NCBI GenBank assembly: GCA_964429135.1
Contig: CAYSAU010000004.1
Location: 62,001 to 126,000, forward strand
DNA length: 64,000 nucleotides
Direction of reading: 5' to 3'
From: CAZSDU01 sp964429135
GTDB taxonomy: Bacteria > Bacteroidota > Bacteroidia > Bacteroidales > FEN-979
Part shown: one piece after another, positions 44,850-54,179 of the stretch
Position numbering within the stretch: position 1 is the stretch's first letter
Layout: each line of letters begins with the position of its first letter
Notes under the pieces: generated by a model
Databases searched by the model: none
What the model was told of the DNA's origin: nothing
The model's input: only the letters and a program-made list of their open reading frames with translations
Translations under genes and position numbers: made by a program

Positions 44850-45817
44850 ACCTCGCAGATATATTGCGTGAGGTTAATTCCTTTGGGTAATTCTAGTTTT
44901 TTTCTGAGCCTGATCCGTGAAATTTCTGTACTTGGTGCGGTGATCTTCAGGATATGTGAAATTTCCTTTGTGTTCAGATTCATTCGCAGCAAGGCACATA
45001 ATTTATGGTCATTGGGTGTCAGTTGTGGATATTTTTTTCTCAGCCGGTCAAAGAAGCCTGGGTGTATTTTTTCAAAATGGGCTTTGATCCTGTACCAGTC
45101 GTTATCGAACTTGATGTTTTCATCGATGGTTTTAAGCACTCTTGCAATATCGTTACGGTTGATGTTCTTCTCCACTTTCAGCAGGCGGTTAATGTCTTTT
45201 TTTATCAACCCTATGATCTTGTTTTTCTGAGATATAAAAATAGAGGAAGTAGCCAGTTCACGGTTGATGAGGTCTAATTCCATCTGATGTTTTTGTTTCA
45301 ATAGTTGATTGACTTTTTGTTCAGCTTTGATCCTTTCCTGAAGTCGTTGATTCCTTTCTTTTTCTGCTTTTTCCCGATTTTCGATCTCTGATTTTAATTC
45401 GGAAATGATTCTTTCGTTGGTAATTTCCAGGTTACGCTGATAGTTAGCGACTTCAATGGCTGCGTGGATCTGGTCAATGTCTACGGGCTTGAACAGGTAA
45501 GCATAAGGTTTAAGAGAGAAAGATTTCAGGAAGACTTCGCTTTTATTCATGGAGGTCAGAAAGATGATTCCGCAGTTATAGTTTTCGGTCAGGATACGCG
45601 CCGCTTCAATGCCATCCATCTTGCCCGCGAGACGAACATCCATGATGACAATATCCGGCTCTTTGCCATTTTCTTTAAGGGCTGCAATATTTTCTACCGC
45701 GTGTTCACCCTTGGTATCAATTCCCATTACTTCGTAACCGAAAGCAATGAGTTTTGATCTCAGATCGTGGGCGATAATCAGTTCATCCTCAACGATATAT
45801 AAGCTTATTGGTGCCAT
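44846..45817 (-). CDS. Response regulator with coiled coil and LuxR-type HTH
   Basis: The 323-residue protein has a receiver domain (about residues 1-125) with acidic residues E10/D11, phosphoacceptor D60 (IVIMDVRLAG) and conserved K113-type lysine (LFKPVD). A charged coiled coil follows (about 130-190), then a C-terminal helix-turn-helix (LTPNDHKLCALLRMNLNTKEISHIL, about 260-323). The coiled coil probably mediates dimerisation. No histidine kinase is adjacent, so its partner is unknown. It is convergent with yebC and follows ackA on the same strand after 18 bases. Confidence 0.87.
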   Translation of the reverse strand: MAPISLYIVEDELIIAHDLRSKLIAFGYEVMGIDTKGEHAVENIAALKENGKEPDIVIMDVRLAGKMDGIEAARILTENYNCGIIFLTSMNKSEVFLKSFSLKPYAYLFKPVDIDQIHAAIEVANYQRNLEITNERIISELKSEIENREKAEKERNQRLQERIKAEQKVNQLLKQKHQMELDLINRELATSSIFISQKNKIIGLIKKDINRLLKVEKNINRNDIARVLKTIDENIKFDNDWYRIKAHFEKIHPGFFDRLRKKYPQLTPNDHKLCALLRMNLNTKEISHILKITAPSTEISRIRLRKKLELPKGINLTQYICEV

Positions 45818-45835
45818 AAAATAGGTGTTTTGAAG

Positions 45836-47053
45836 TTAAATGCGAAAATCTGCATGGTTTATGATATTATAAGTATCAATGGCAATAACCAGCTCTTCAT
45901 TGGTTGGCATTACCATGGCCACAACTTTTGACCCGGGTTTGGTCAGTATGACTTCCCTGCCTTTCATCTGATCATTCCGGGCCGGATCAAAGTCAATGCC
46001 CAGGAATTCCATTCCATCCAGGATCCTTTTCCGGGTATCGGGATCATTTTCGCCTATCCCACCAGAAAGAATGATGAGGTCAACCCCCTTCATTGCAGCT
46101 GCATAGGCGCCAATATATTTTTTTACGCGATAGGCATACATGTCAAGGGCAAGCTGTGCTCGTTCCACCCCTTCACTGGCTGCTTTTTCAACGTCACGCA
46201 TATCATAGGATATACCAGAAATTCCATAAATTCCACTTTTTTTATTAAACAGTGCATTAGTATCTTTGATACTCAGGTCTTCTTTTTCGGCAAGGTATAG
46301 CAGGACGCCGAGATCAACATCTCCGCTTCGGGTTCCCATCATTAATCCTTCCAATGGCGTAAAACCCATGGAAGTGTCAATGGATTTTCCATTTTGTATG
46401 GCGGCCACTGAAGAACCATTGCCCAGATGACAGGTGATGATATTTATATGATGATAATCTTTCCCCAGAAATTTGCAAGCTTTACGGGCAATATACTGAT
46501 GAGAAGTGCCATGAAAACCGTACCTACGAATTTTGTAATTTTCATAGTACTCATAAGGAATGGCATATAAATAGGAGTAGGCAGGCATGGTCTGGTGGAA
46601 AGAAGTGTCGAATACAGCTACCTGAGGAATGTCTGGAAGAATGGCTTCCATTGAAAGGATTCCTTTCAAGTTTGCGGGGTTATGAAGCGGTGCCAGCTCA
46701 ATGCATTTTTCAATGTCTTTCTTGACTGCCTCTGTGATTTTAACGCTGGTTTTAAAATTTTCCCCTCCATGTGCTACTCTATGGCCGACTGCAGCGATTT
46801 CCTTTTCATCGGTGATCACCCCTTGAATAGGATCTTTAAGGGTTTTCAGAATAAGGTTTATTCCAACTTGATGGTTGGGAACTTCCTGGTTAATTTTATA
46901 TTTTGGTTTGGAAGGAACCTGATGTACAAGTTCGCTTTTTTCCAATCCAATTCTGTCAAGCAATCCCTTGGATAAAAGCCTGGCTTCTTCTTTAACTTCA
47001 ATGAGCTGGTACTTGATTGACGAGCTGCCACAATTTAACACGAGAATTTTCAT
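45836..47053 (-). CDS. ackA: Acetate kinase
   Basis: The 405-residue protein starts KILVLNCGSSSIKYQLI and has the family motifs RYGFHGTSHQYIA and CHLGNGSSVAAI. It makes ATP and acetate from acetyl phosphate. ATG 47053 is preferred to a TTG six bases upstream. The usual partner pta is not adjacent, which is uncommon. A -7-like element TATCTTTG lies at 47113-47120. The response regulator gene follows after 18 bases on the same strand. Confidence 0.96.
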   Translation of the reverse strand: MKILVLNCGSSSIKYQLIEVKEEARLLSKGLLDRIGLEKSELVHQVPSKPKYKINQEVPNHQVGINLILKTLKDPIQGVITDEKEIAAVGHRVAHGGENFKTSVKITEAVKKDIEKCIELAPLHNPANLKGILSMEAILPDIPQVAVFDTSFHQTMPAYSYLYAIPYEYYENYKIRRYGFHGTSHQYIARKACKFLGKDYHHINIITCHLGNGSSVAAIQNGKSIDTSMGFTPLEGLMMGTRSGDVDLGVLLYLAEKEDLSIKDTNALFNKKSGIYGISGISYDMRDVEKAASEGVERAQLALDMYAYRVKKYIGAYAAAMKGVDLIILSGGIGENDPDTRKRILDGMEFLGIDFDPARNDQMKGREVILTKPGSKVVAMVMPTNEELVIAIDTYNIINHADFRI

Positions 47054-47112
47054 TTGCAAAAGAATTTTTTAATGGAAGGTGTATAACAAAATAATCAGTA
47101 TGTTAGGGTGAG

Positions 47113-47120
47113 CAAAGATA
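47113..47120 (-). promoter_or_regulatory. Candidate -7 element for ackA
   Basis: The minus strand reads TATCTTTG, 59 bases before the ackA ATG in the 214-base divergent gap. On the plus strand TATTTTTG at 47238-47245 is a candidate for the GH3-like gene. The rest of the gap shows nothing recognisable. Confidence 0.45.
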
Positions 47121-47267
47121 AAGAAAAATGTCATAAATTCAAGGGTTATGGAAAATTTTTTTTCTTGGGGTTATGGTCATTATATGGACAATTTTCACAA
47201 AAATACCGGGACGGGGGTAGGGATCAATTTTTAATTGTATTTTTGGCTCTTAATAGACACCTTATTC

Positions 47268-48791
47268 ATGGCATTGATTAACACAGTCGTTTCCTGGCTG
47301 ATGAAAAAACGTATTCATCAGATAGAACTGTTCATGAAATACCCCTATGAGGTTCAGACGGAATGGTTAAAAAAATTACTTTCCCAGGCAAAAAATACTG
47401 ATTTTGGTAAGCAATTTCATTTTCAATCCATTTTGAACCCGGATCAATATTGTGAACGGGTTCCCATCCAGGATTATGAAAGCCTCAAACCTTATATTGA
47501 ACGTCTCAGAAAAGGCGAGCAGAACCTCCTTTGGTCGTCTGAAATCAAGTGGTTTGCAAAATCTTCCGGGACCACCAATGATAAAAGTAAGTTTATACCA
47601 GTGAGCCAGGAAGCACTGGAAGAATGTCATTTTAAAGGAGGTAAAGATCTTTTATCGATCTATTGCAATAACCATCCCAACACCCAGCTTTTCGACGGAA
47701 AAGCAATTGCCATGGGAGGTTCCCATCAGATCATGGAAATCAGTAATGAGTCATTTTATTATCAGGGAGATCTTTCTGCCATCCTGATTCAAAATCTTCC
47801 TGCCTGGGTTGAGTTTTTACGCACTCCGAATTTATCTATTGCCCTGATGGATGAGTGGGAGAGTAAAATTGAAAAAATGGCAAGAGCCACGATTCCGCAT
47901 AATGTCACCAATATCTCCGGTGTACCCTCCTGGACGCTTCTGCTTTTTAAACGGGTACTTGAAATTACTGGCAGATCAAATTTGCTGGAAGTCTGGCCGG
48001 GGTTTGAGCTGTTCATTCATGGAGGGGTTAACTTTGCCCCTTATCGCGAGCAATTCTCTCTTCTCTTTCCTTCCCATCAGGTAAATTACCTTGAAACCTA
48101 TAACGCTTCAGAAGGATTCTTTGGCATTCAGGACAGAGATGAAGCGGATGATATGTTGTTAATGCTTGACTATGGGATTTTTTACGAGTTTGTTCCCATG
48201 GACCAGCTTGAAGCGGATTATCCAAAAAGCCTGGGGCTTGATCAGGTGGAAATAAATGTCAATTATGCCCTGGTCATTACCACCAATGCCGGTTTATGGC
48301 GCTATTTGATCGGGGATACCATACAGTTTACCTCCCTGAATCCATACAGGATCAGGATAAGCGGCCGGACCAGGAATTTTATCAATGCTTTCGGAGAAGA
48401 AATGATTGTAGACAATGCAGAAAGAGCAATATCCATAGCTTGTGAACGATGCCACGCCATCATTACGGAATATACGGCTGCGCCGGTTTATTCTGACGGA
48501 GCACAAAAAGGAGCCCATGAATGGTTAATTGAATTTGAAAAGCCACCCACTGATCTTGCTTTTTTTGCAAATATTCTGGATAATGCTTTAAAATCGCTCA
48601 ATTCCGACTATGAAGCAAAAAGATACCATAACCTGATTCTTGGCGAACCTATCATCAGGATGGTCCCGGAGAATACTTTTTATGCCTGGCTCAGATCGAA
48701 AGGGAAATTAGGTGGACAACACAAGGTTCCCAGGTTATTCAACAACCGAAAATATATTGAAGAAATACTTCAGATGATGAATCAGAGTTGA
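47268..48791 (+). CDS. GH3 auxin-responsive-promoter-family acyl-adenylating enzyme
   Basis: The 507-residue protein belongs to the GH3 family, best known in plants for joining amino acids to jasmonate or auxin through acyl-adenylates. Visible motifs are the ATP-binding SSGTTNDKSKFIPVS (about residues 100-115), the ETYNASEGFFG region and the C-terminal GGQHKVPRLFNN with the catalytic-lysine region. ATG 47268 starts the conserved part. Bacterial GH3 proteins are common in Bacteroidetes but have no settled substrate. It heads a plus-strand run with dNK, kdsB and others. Confidence 0.85.
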   Translation: MALINTVVSWLMKKRIHQIELFMKYPYEVQTEWLKKLLSQAKNTDFGKQFHFQSILNPDQYCERVPIQDYESLKPYIERLRKGEQNLLWSSEIKWFAKSSGTTNDKSKFIPVSQEALEECHFKGGKDLLSIYCNNHPNTQLFDGKAIAMGGSHQIMEISNESFYYQGDLSAILIQNLPAWVEFLRTPNLSIALMDEWESKIEKMARATIPHNVTNISGVPSWTLLLFKRVLEITGRSNLLEVWPGFELFIHGGVNFAPYREQFSLLFPSHQVNYLETYNASEGFFGIQDRDEADDMLLMLDYGIFYEFVPMDQLEADYPKSLGLDQVEINVNYALVITTNAGLWRYLIGDTIQFTSLNPYRIRISGRTRNFINAFGEEMIVDNAERAISIACERCHAIITEYTAAPVYSDGAQKGAHEWLIEFEKPPTDLAFFANILDNALKSLNSDYEAKRYHNLILGEPIIRMVPENTFYAWLRSKGKLGGQHKVPRLFNNRKYIEEILQMMNQS

Positions 48792-48800
48792 TCGTTTTTG

Positions 48801-48808
48801 TATCTTTG
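48801..48808 (+). promoter_or_regulatory. Candidate -7 element for the deoxynucleoside kinase gene
   Basis: TATCTTTG lies 17 bases before ATG 48826, partly filling the 34-base gap after the GH3-like gene. No -33 box at proper spacing is clear. Confidence 0.4.
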
Positions 48809-48825
48809 GGTATAAAATATAAATC

Positions 48826-49440
48826 ATGCACATTGCCATTGCGGGAAATATCGGTTCGGGTAAAACAACCCTGAGCGGCTTATTAGCCAAGCACTTTGGA
48901 TGGGAACCCCATTATGAGGATGTAGATACTAATCCTTATCTGAACAGTTTTTATGAAGACATGCAACGATGGTCGTTCAATCTTCAGATCTATTTTCTTA
49001 ATAGTCGTTTTCGTCAGGTTGTCGCCATCAGAAAATCCGGAAAAACGATTGTTCAGGACCGGACCATTTATGAAGATGCCCATATTTTTGCACCCAACCT
49101 TCATTCGATGAACCTTATGAGCACCAGGGATTTTGACAATTATATCTCTCTTTTTGAACTCATGAGTTCATTTATCCAACCTCCCGACTTACTGATATAT
49201 CTTCGTGCCAGCGTCCCGACCCTGGTTAACCAGATTCAGAAAAGGGGAAGGGATTATGAAAATGCCATTCGACTGGATTATCTGAAAAACCTGAATGAAC
49301 GTTATGAGGAGTGGATTAATAACTACACCCTGGGCAAATTGCTGATCATCGAGGTAGATAACCTGAAAGTCAATGAAAGTGCAGAAGACCTGGGATTGGT
49401 GATGGACAAAATCAATGCTGAACTGCATGGATTATTCTAA
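48826..49440 (+). CDS. Deoxynucleoside kinase
   Basis: The 204-residue protein has the P-loop GNIGSGKTT (residues 7-15), the VQDRTIYEDAHIFA motif with the DRx substrate-binding residues and a LID arginine region (IQKRGRDYE). It phosphorylates deoxyadenosine, deoxyguanosine or related nucleosides for dNTP salvage. Which base it prefers cannot be told. Length is typical. kdsB follows after about 22 bases. Confidence 0.9.
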   Translation: MHIAIAGNIGSGKTTLSGLLAKHFGWEPHYEDVDTNPYLNSFYEDMQRWSFNLQIYFLNSRFRQVVAIRKSGKTIVQDRTIYEDAHIFAPNLHSMNLMSTRDFDNYISLFELMSSFIQPPDLLIYLRASVPTLVNQIQKRGRDYENAIRLDYLKNLNERYEEWINNYTLGKLLIIEVDNLKVNESAEDLGLVMDKINAELHGLF

Positions 49441-49462
49441 ACAGTAATTGAGTACAGGTGAT

Positions 49463-50209
49463 ATGATGACCCTGGGCGTTATTCCTGCAAGATATGCTTC
49501 TACCCGTTTTCCGGGAAAACCGCTGATCATGATCGATGGAAAGACCATGATCCGTCGAGTTTATGAGCAGTCACTAAAGTGCAAGTCATTAAACAAGGTG
49601 ATCGTTGCTACTGATCATCAAGCCATTCAGAACCAAGTTGCCTCTTTTGGGGGAGAGGTCATCATGACTCATAAAACCCATCATAGCGGGACTGAGCGAT
49701 GTGCAGAAGTGGTTGAAATTCTGGAGGAAAAAGGAACAAGTTTTGATGTAGTCATCAACATCCAGGGGGATGAACCTTTCATTTATCCTGAACAGATCAG
49801 TCAGCTGACGGATTGCTTCACGGATCCGGAAGTTCAGATTGCCACCCTGATCAGGAGGATCACCGACAGGGAAGATCTGAAGAACCCCAACCTGGTGAAA
49901 GTTGTTAAAGATATTAAAAACTGGGCCTTATATTTCAGTCGTTCCCCTATACCTTTTACAAGGGGAAGTGAAGAGCAGTCATGGCTTAATGCCATAACAT
50001 ATTTTAAACATATTGGCATTTACGGTTATCGTGCAGCAGTATTAAAGAAACTTATCTTTTTAGCTCCAACCCCTTTGGAACAGGCAGAATCTCTGGAACA
50101 ACTCAGGTGGCTTGAAAATGGATTCAGGATTTTTACCCAAGAAACAGAATTTGAAAGCATCAGTATCGATTCCCCTTCAGATTTATTAAAAATTACCAAC
50201 AGAAGCTAA
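49463..50209 (+). CDS. kdsB: CMP-Kdo synthetase
   Basis: The 248-residue protein has the nucleotidyltransferase start LGVIPARYASTRFPGKPL and NIQGDEPFIYPEQI. The end segment resembles KdsB (PTPLEQAESLEQLRWLENG... SIDSPSDL). It activates Kdo with CTP for the lipopolysaccharide inner core. ATG 49463 is chosen; ATG 49466 directly follows and a TTG at 49448 also reads in frame. Its presence shows that the organism makes Kdo-type lipid A-linked sugars. Confidence 0.95.
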   Translation: MMTLGVIPARYASTRFPGKPLIMIDGKTMIRRVYEQSLKCKSLNKVIVATDHQAIQNQVASFGGEVIMTHKTHHSGTERCAEVVEILEEKGTSFDVVINIQGDEPFIYPEQISQLTDCFTDPEVQIATLIRRITDREDLKNPNLVKVVKDIKNWALYFSRSPIPFTRGSEEQSWLNAITYFKHIGIYGYRAAVLKKLIFLAPTPLEQAESLEQLRWLENGFRIFTQETEFESISIDSPSDLLKITNRS

Positions 50210-50255
50210 GGTTTTTGCCTATAAAAATGTATCTTCGCATTTGAGGTAAATATCA

Positions 50256-51335
50256 ATGGTTATGGATATCAGAAAATGCATTTCCGGCCTTCTGACCGTA
50301 CACGACTGCGTGATTCTTCCTGGTTTCGGGGGGTTCATTGGAAATTATTCACCGGCCCATATTGATCCGGTGCATCATACTTTTTCTCCACCCTTCAAAA
50401 AACTGCTGTTTAATATTAACCTTAAACAGAACGACGGGTTACTTGCCAACCGCATTGCTGAAGAGGAAGGGCTGGATTATACCACCGCCTGTCAGCTTAT
50501 CGAAGAAATGCTGGATGAATGCCGTCATGCACTGAAATCCGGACAATCATTTGTGATCCCTGAAGTGGGAAGACTTTTTACCAGTCGTGAGGGAAATATC
50601 CAATTTGAACAGGATAAAAAAGCAAACCTCCTTCCAGCAGCTTTTGGACTGTCCACGTTTATTTCGCCGCCTGTTCTGAGAAACTCATACCAGACCATGC
50701 TGGAGAGAAATCTCAACAATGCTGCTGTCAAACAGGGAGAAAAGAAAACCTCTTTCCCCCGCCCCTTAAAGTGGGCCGCTGCTTTTGCTGTTCCAGTCGG
50801 TATTGCTACAGTGCTTGGACTGACACAGTATGATAAACTGCAAAATTATTCGGAGAACAATGCCGGAATCCTGAGTGCTGTTTTTTCACGCTTCTCATCT
50901 ACTGCCCTTGTGGAAAAAAAAGAAGCCCCTAAGACCCCTGTAGATGATCCATACACCTATCAACCTACCCCTTCGGTTTTTGATGTTTTGCCTGATGAGG
51001 AGCAGGTTGAGCCGGATCTTCAGACTACGGAAGAAAACCTGGTTAAAACAGAACCCAGGGTTGTTACTGAGGAAAAATTGACGGAAACACCTCCGGCCAT
51101 TATCCCTGGCAATTCATTTGCCATTATTGTCGGGGCATTCAAGGTTAAAGACAATGCAGAAAAATTTGTCAGCACCCTGACTGCCGAAGGAAAATCTGCT
51201 TTGATTTTTGACCGTTCGAAAACAGGTCTTTACCGCGTTGCCTTAACCACTTGCAGCAACCGGAGTGAGGCCGAACAAATACTCGCCCAAGTGAAATCCG
51301 GTGAATTCTCAGGAGCTTGGCTGCTGGCAAAATAA
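50256..51335 (+). CDS. HU-CCDC81 and SPOR domain protein
   Basis: The 359-residue protein has two N-terminal CCDC81-like bacterial HU domains (about residues 1-60 and 65-145; CVILPGFGGFIGNY... GQSFVIPEVGRLF), a single membrane helix (about 170-185), a proline/glutamate-rich linker and a C-terminal SPOR domain (about 285-359; FAIIVGAFKVKDNAEKFVSTL). SPOR domains bind denuded peptidoglycan at division sites. A cytoplasmic DNA-binding-like part joined to a periplasmic SPOR could tie the nucleoid or a ligand to the septum; that is inference. ATG 50262 is an alternative start. Confidence 0.88.
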   Translation: MVMDIRKCISGLLTVHDCVILPGFGGFIGNYSPAHIDPVHHTFSPPFKKLLFNINLKQNDGLLANRIAEEEGLDYTTACQLIEEMLDECRHALKSGQSFVIPEVGRLFTSREGNIQFEQDKKANLLPAAFGLSTFISPPVLRNSYQTMLERNLNNAAVKQGEKKTSFPRPLKWAAAFAVPVGIATVLGLTQYDKLQNYSENNAGILSAVFSRFSSTALVEKKEAPKTPVDDPYTYQPTPSVFDVLPDEEQVEPDLQTTEENLVKTEPRVVTEEKLTETPPAIIPGNSFAIIVGAFKVKDNAEKFVSTLTAEGKSALIFDRSKTGLYRVALTTCSNRSEAEQILAQVKSGEFSGAWLLAK

Positions 51336-51344
51336 CAATTTAAC

Positions 51345-52010
51345 GTGCCTAAGAAAAAACTGATCCATTTCCAGGAGAATCTGCTTTTTCCACATTTACT
51401 GCAACCTTCTTTTCAGGAATTGATGTCGGGATTCCCTTTCCGGGGTAACTGGCATAATAATTTCTTTAACCATGATTATCCTATTGTCCTTGAGCTGGGC
51501 TGTGGTAAAGGAGAATATACGATCGGCCTGGCAGAGCTTTACCCTGAAAAGAATTTTTTAGGGATCGACAATAAGGGTGCCCGGCTTTGGCGGGGATGTA
51601 AATCGGTCGAAGAAAAAAAACTTAAAAATGCAGGATTTGTCAGGACACTGGTAGATCATGTGGAATTACTTTTTGGTAAGCATGAGGTCAGTGAAATTTG
51701 GATCACTTTTCCTGACCCTCAACCCAAGAAGGAACACAGAAGACTAACTTCTCCTGTTTTTTTGAAAAAATATCACCATATCCTTATCCCGGACGGAGTC
51801 ATTCATCTTAAAACTGATGACAGGGAGTTTTTTCAATATACTCTCGACATTATAAGGAAATATCATCATCGTTTACTATGGTCAACGGATGACCTTTATC
51901 AGGCAAGCATCACAGATGATGTAACCAGGGTCAGGACCTTTTATGAATCCAGATGGCTTGAGATAGGAAGAAAAATAGGTTATTTACGTTTTCAACTTAA
52001 AGAACAATGA
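51345..52010 (+). CDS. trmB: tRNA (guanine-N7)-methyltransferase
   Basis: The 221-residue SAM-dependent enzyme has the LELGCGKGEYTIGLAELYP motif, NFLGIDNKGARLWRG and the TrmB signature WITFPDPQPKKEHRRLTSPVFL. It methylates G46 in tRNA. The start is GTG 51345, nine bases after the previous stop. Its stop overlaps the following peptidase start by four bases. Confidence 0.94.
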   Translation: MPKKKLIHFQENLLFPHLLQPSFQELMSGFPFRGNWHNNFFNHDYPIVLELGCGKGEYTIGLAELYPEKNFLGIDNKGARLWRGCKSVEEKKLKNAGFVRTLVDHVELLFGKHEVSEIWITFPDPQPKKEHRRLTSPVFLKKYHHILIPDGVIHLKTDDREFFQYTLDIIRKYHHRLLWSTDDLYQASITDDVTRVRTFYESRWLEIGRKIGYLRFQLKEQ

Positions 52011-54169
52011 AAAAATTGACCTCGCTTTTTTTATTCTTTATATTTTCTTCATCCTTACTTATGGCTGAAGAAGGCATGTGGATACCGGTTCTACTGGAGA
52101 AATTGAATATCAGTCAGATGCAGGACATGGGGTTAAAATTGAGCGCAGAAGATATTTACAGCGTGAACCATAGCAGTCTGAAAGATGCCGTCGTTCAATT
52201 TGGCGGAGGCTGCACCGCTGAGATTATTTCCGGCCAGGGATTAATCCTTACCAATTACCATTGCGGAATCGGAGCCATTCAAAAGCACAGTTCCCTAAGT
52301 CATGATTATCTCGATTTGGGTTTCTGGGCACAATCGCTGGAGGAAGAGTTGCCAAATCCGGGAATTACAGCTACTCTTCTGGTCAGTATGGAAGATGTAA
52401 CCGAGAGGGTTCTTCTTGGCATTGAACCTGGAATCAGCCAACTCCAGCGTAATGAAAGGATCAGGCAAAACATTAGTGACATTGAAAAAGAAGCCATGAC
52501 AGGGAACAATTATGAAGCCAGGGTAAGGTCGTTCTTCTACGGGAACCAATATTATCTTTTTATCAACGAGGTGTTTCGTGATATCAGGCTGGTTGGCGCT
52601 CCTTCTTCTCGAATTGGTAAATTCGGAGGAGATACGGATAACTGGATGTGGCCAAGACATACCGGTGATTTTTCAGTTTTTCGCATTTATGCTGATAAGG
52701 ACAACAAGGCGGCAACCTATTCAAAATCCAATGTTCCGTATACCCCGAAACATTTTTTCCCAATCTCTCTCAAGGGTTACCAAAAGGATGATTTTACCTT
52801 TATTTTCGGGTATCCGGGTACCACAAGGGAATACCTGAGTTCGTATGGTGTGGAGCAGATCGCATTGAAGGAAAATCCATTGCGCATTAAATTACGTCAA
52901 AAAAGAATTGACCTTATCGATGCGGCCATGGATAAGGACCGTCTTGTACGGATACAATACTCGGCAAAAGTGAATGGGATTGCCAACTTTTGGAAAAAAA
53001 TGATTGGAGAAACCAGAGGCATTCTACGCCTTAACACCATAGCGAAAAAAAGAGAATATGAAGAAATATTTCAACTCTGGGCCGATGCCATACCTCAACG
53101 AAAGGCTGTGTATGGTTCTCTTCTAAGGGCATTTAATGATACTTATCTGGATTTTTTACCGGTCAACATATCATCCGTATATATCACTGAAGGGGGCCAG
53201 GCGATAGAATCGGTTAAATTTTCTTCCGGGTTCAGGGAGCTTGTCAGGTTATCCAAAATTCAGACAACACAGAATGAGGAACTGCTCAAAGTAAGAGATA
53301 ACCTGAAAAAATCAAGCCGGGATTTCTTTCAAAGTTATAATGTCGGGATTGATCTCGGAATCATGGCCGAATTGCTGAAAGAGATGGGAAATGAAATGGA
53401 GGCTCAATACCGCCCGGATATTTTTTCAGAGATTGAGAAGAAGTTTTCCGGAAATACTGAGGCTTATGCAAGGGATGTGTTATCCCGTTCTTTTCTCCTT
53501 GATTCGATGTCAGTCATTGAGTTCCTCGATAACTACAAATCCCATGGATATAAGAAACTGGAAAAAGACCCGCTTTACCGACTGATGAACAGTATTTATA
53601 CCAAGTACGAAAAGGAAATCCTACCTTTAACCATGAAATTTAATTCTTGTATCGATAGCCTTCAAAGAATCTATATGGCTGGGCAGATGGAAATGGAAAA
53701 AAGCCGCAGGTTTTATCCTGATGCCAATTCAAGTCTGCGCATCTCCTATGGAAAAATTGCGGACTACAAACCTGCTGATGCCATTACCTATGGATATTTC
53801 ACGACCCTAAAAGGGGTTATGGAAAAGGAAGATTCACTGATTTATGATTATAGCGTAGATGCGAAGTTAAAAGCGCTTTATGATGACCATGATTTTGGAC
53901 TATACGCTGATCGTGACAGCAGTGTCCATGTCGCTTTCATCGCCAGCAATCATACGACGGGAGGAAATTCAGGGAGTCCATTGCTCAATGCAGAAGGACA
54001 TCTGATCGGGATCAATTTCGACCGGAACTGGGAAGGAACCATGAGTGATCTGGATTATGATCCTGACCAATGCCGTAACATCTCTTTAGATATCAGGTAC
54101 TGCCTTTTCATCATGGATAAATATGCTGGTGCCCGGCGCCTGATCAGAGAGATGAAAATCATTAATTAA
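52007..54169 (+). CDS. S46-family dipeptidyl-peptidase, DPP11-like
   Basis: The 720-residue secreted peptidase has a signal peptide (about residues 1-20). The catalytic histidine falls at residue 85 (LTNYHCG), the HTGDF aspartate near 221, and the serine at 655 (GGNSGSP). The residue 18 after that serine is Arg673 (INFDRNWEG). In characterised S46 enzymes Arg there gives Asp/Glu-type DPP11 specificity and Gly gives DPP7. It should release acidic dipeptides from peptides in the periplasm, feeding amino acid fermentation. Its start overlaps trmB by four bases. It is convergent with the next gene, 10 bases away. Confidence 0.9.
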   Translation: MKKLTSLFLFFIFSSSLLMAEEGMWIPVLLEKLNISQMQDMGLKLSAEDIYSVNHSSLKDAVVQFGGGCTAEIISGQGLILTNYHCGIGAIQKHSSLSHDYLDLGFWAQSLEEELPNPGITATLLVSMEDVTERVLLGIEPGISQLQRNERIRQNISDIEKEAMTGNNYEARVRSFFYGNQYYLFINEVFRDIRLVGAPSSRIGKFGGDTDNWMWPRHTGDFSVFRIYADKDNKAATYSKSNVPYTPKHFFPISLKGYQKDDFTFIFGYPGTTREYLSSYGVEQIALKENPLRIKLRQKRIDLIDAAMDKDRLVRIQYSAKVNGIANFWKKMIGETRGILRLNTIAKKREYEEIFQLWADAIPQRKAVYGSLLRAFNDTYLDFLPVNISSVYITEGGQAIESVKFSSGFRELVRLSKIQTTQNEELLKVRDNLKKSSRDFFQSYNVGIDLGIMAELLKEMGNEMEAQYRPDIFSEIEKKFSGNTEAYARDVLSRSFLLDSMSVIEFLDNYKSHGYKKLEKDPLYRLMNSIYTKYEKEILPLTMKFNSCIDSLQRIYMAGQMEMEKSRRFYPDANSSLRISYGKIADYKPADAITYGYFTTLKGVMEKEDSLIYDYSVDAKLKALYDDHDFGLYADRDSSVHVAFIASNHTTGGNSGSPLLNAEGHLIGINFDRNWEGTMSDLDYDPDQCRNISLDIRYCLFIMDKYAGARRLIREMKIIN

Positions 54170-54179
54170 TCGGGAGCGA

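Noticed and set aside
44846..45817. Considered as PorX, the T9SS response regulator
   Set aside because: PorX has a PglZ-type C-terminal domain; this protein has a coiled coil and LuxR-type helix-turn-helix.
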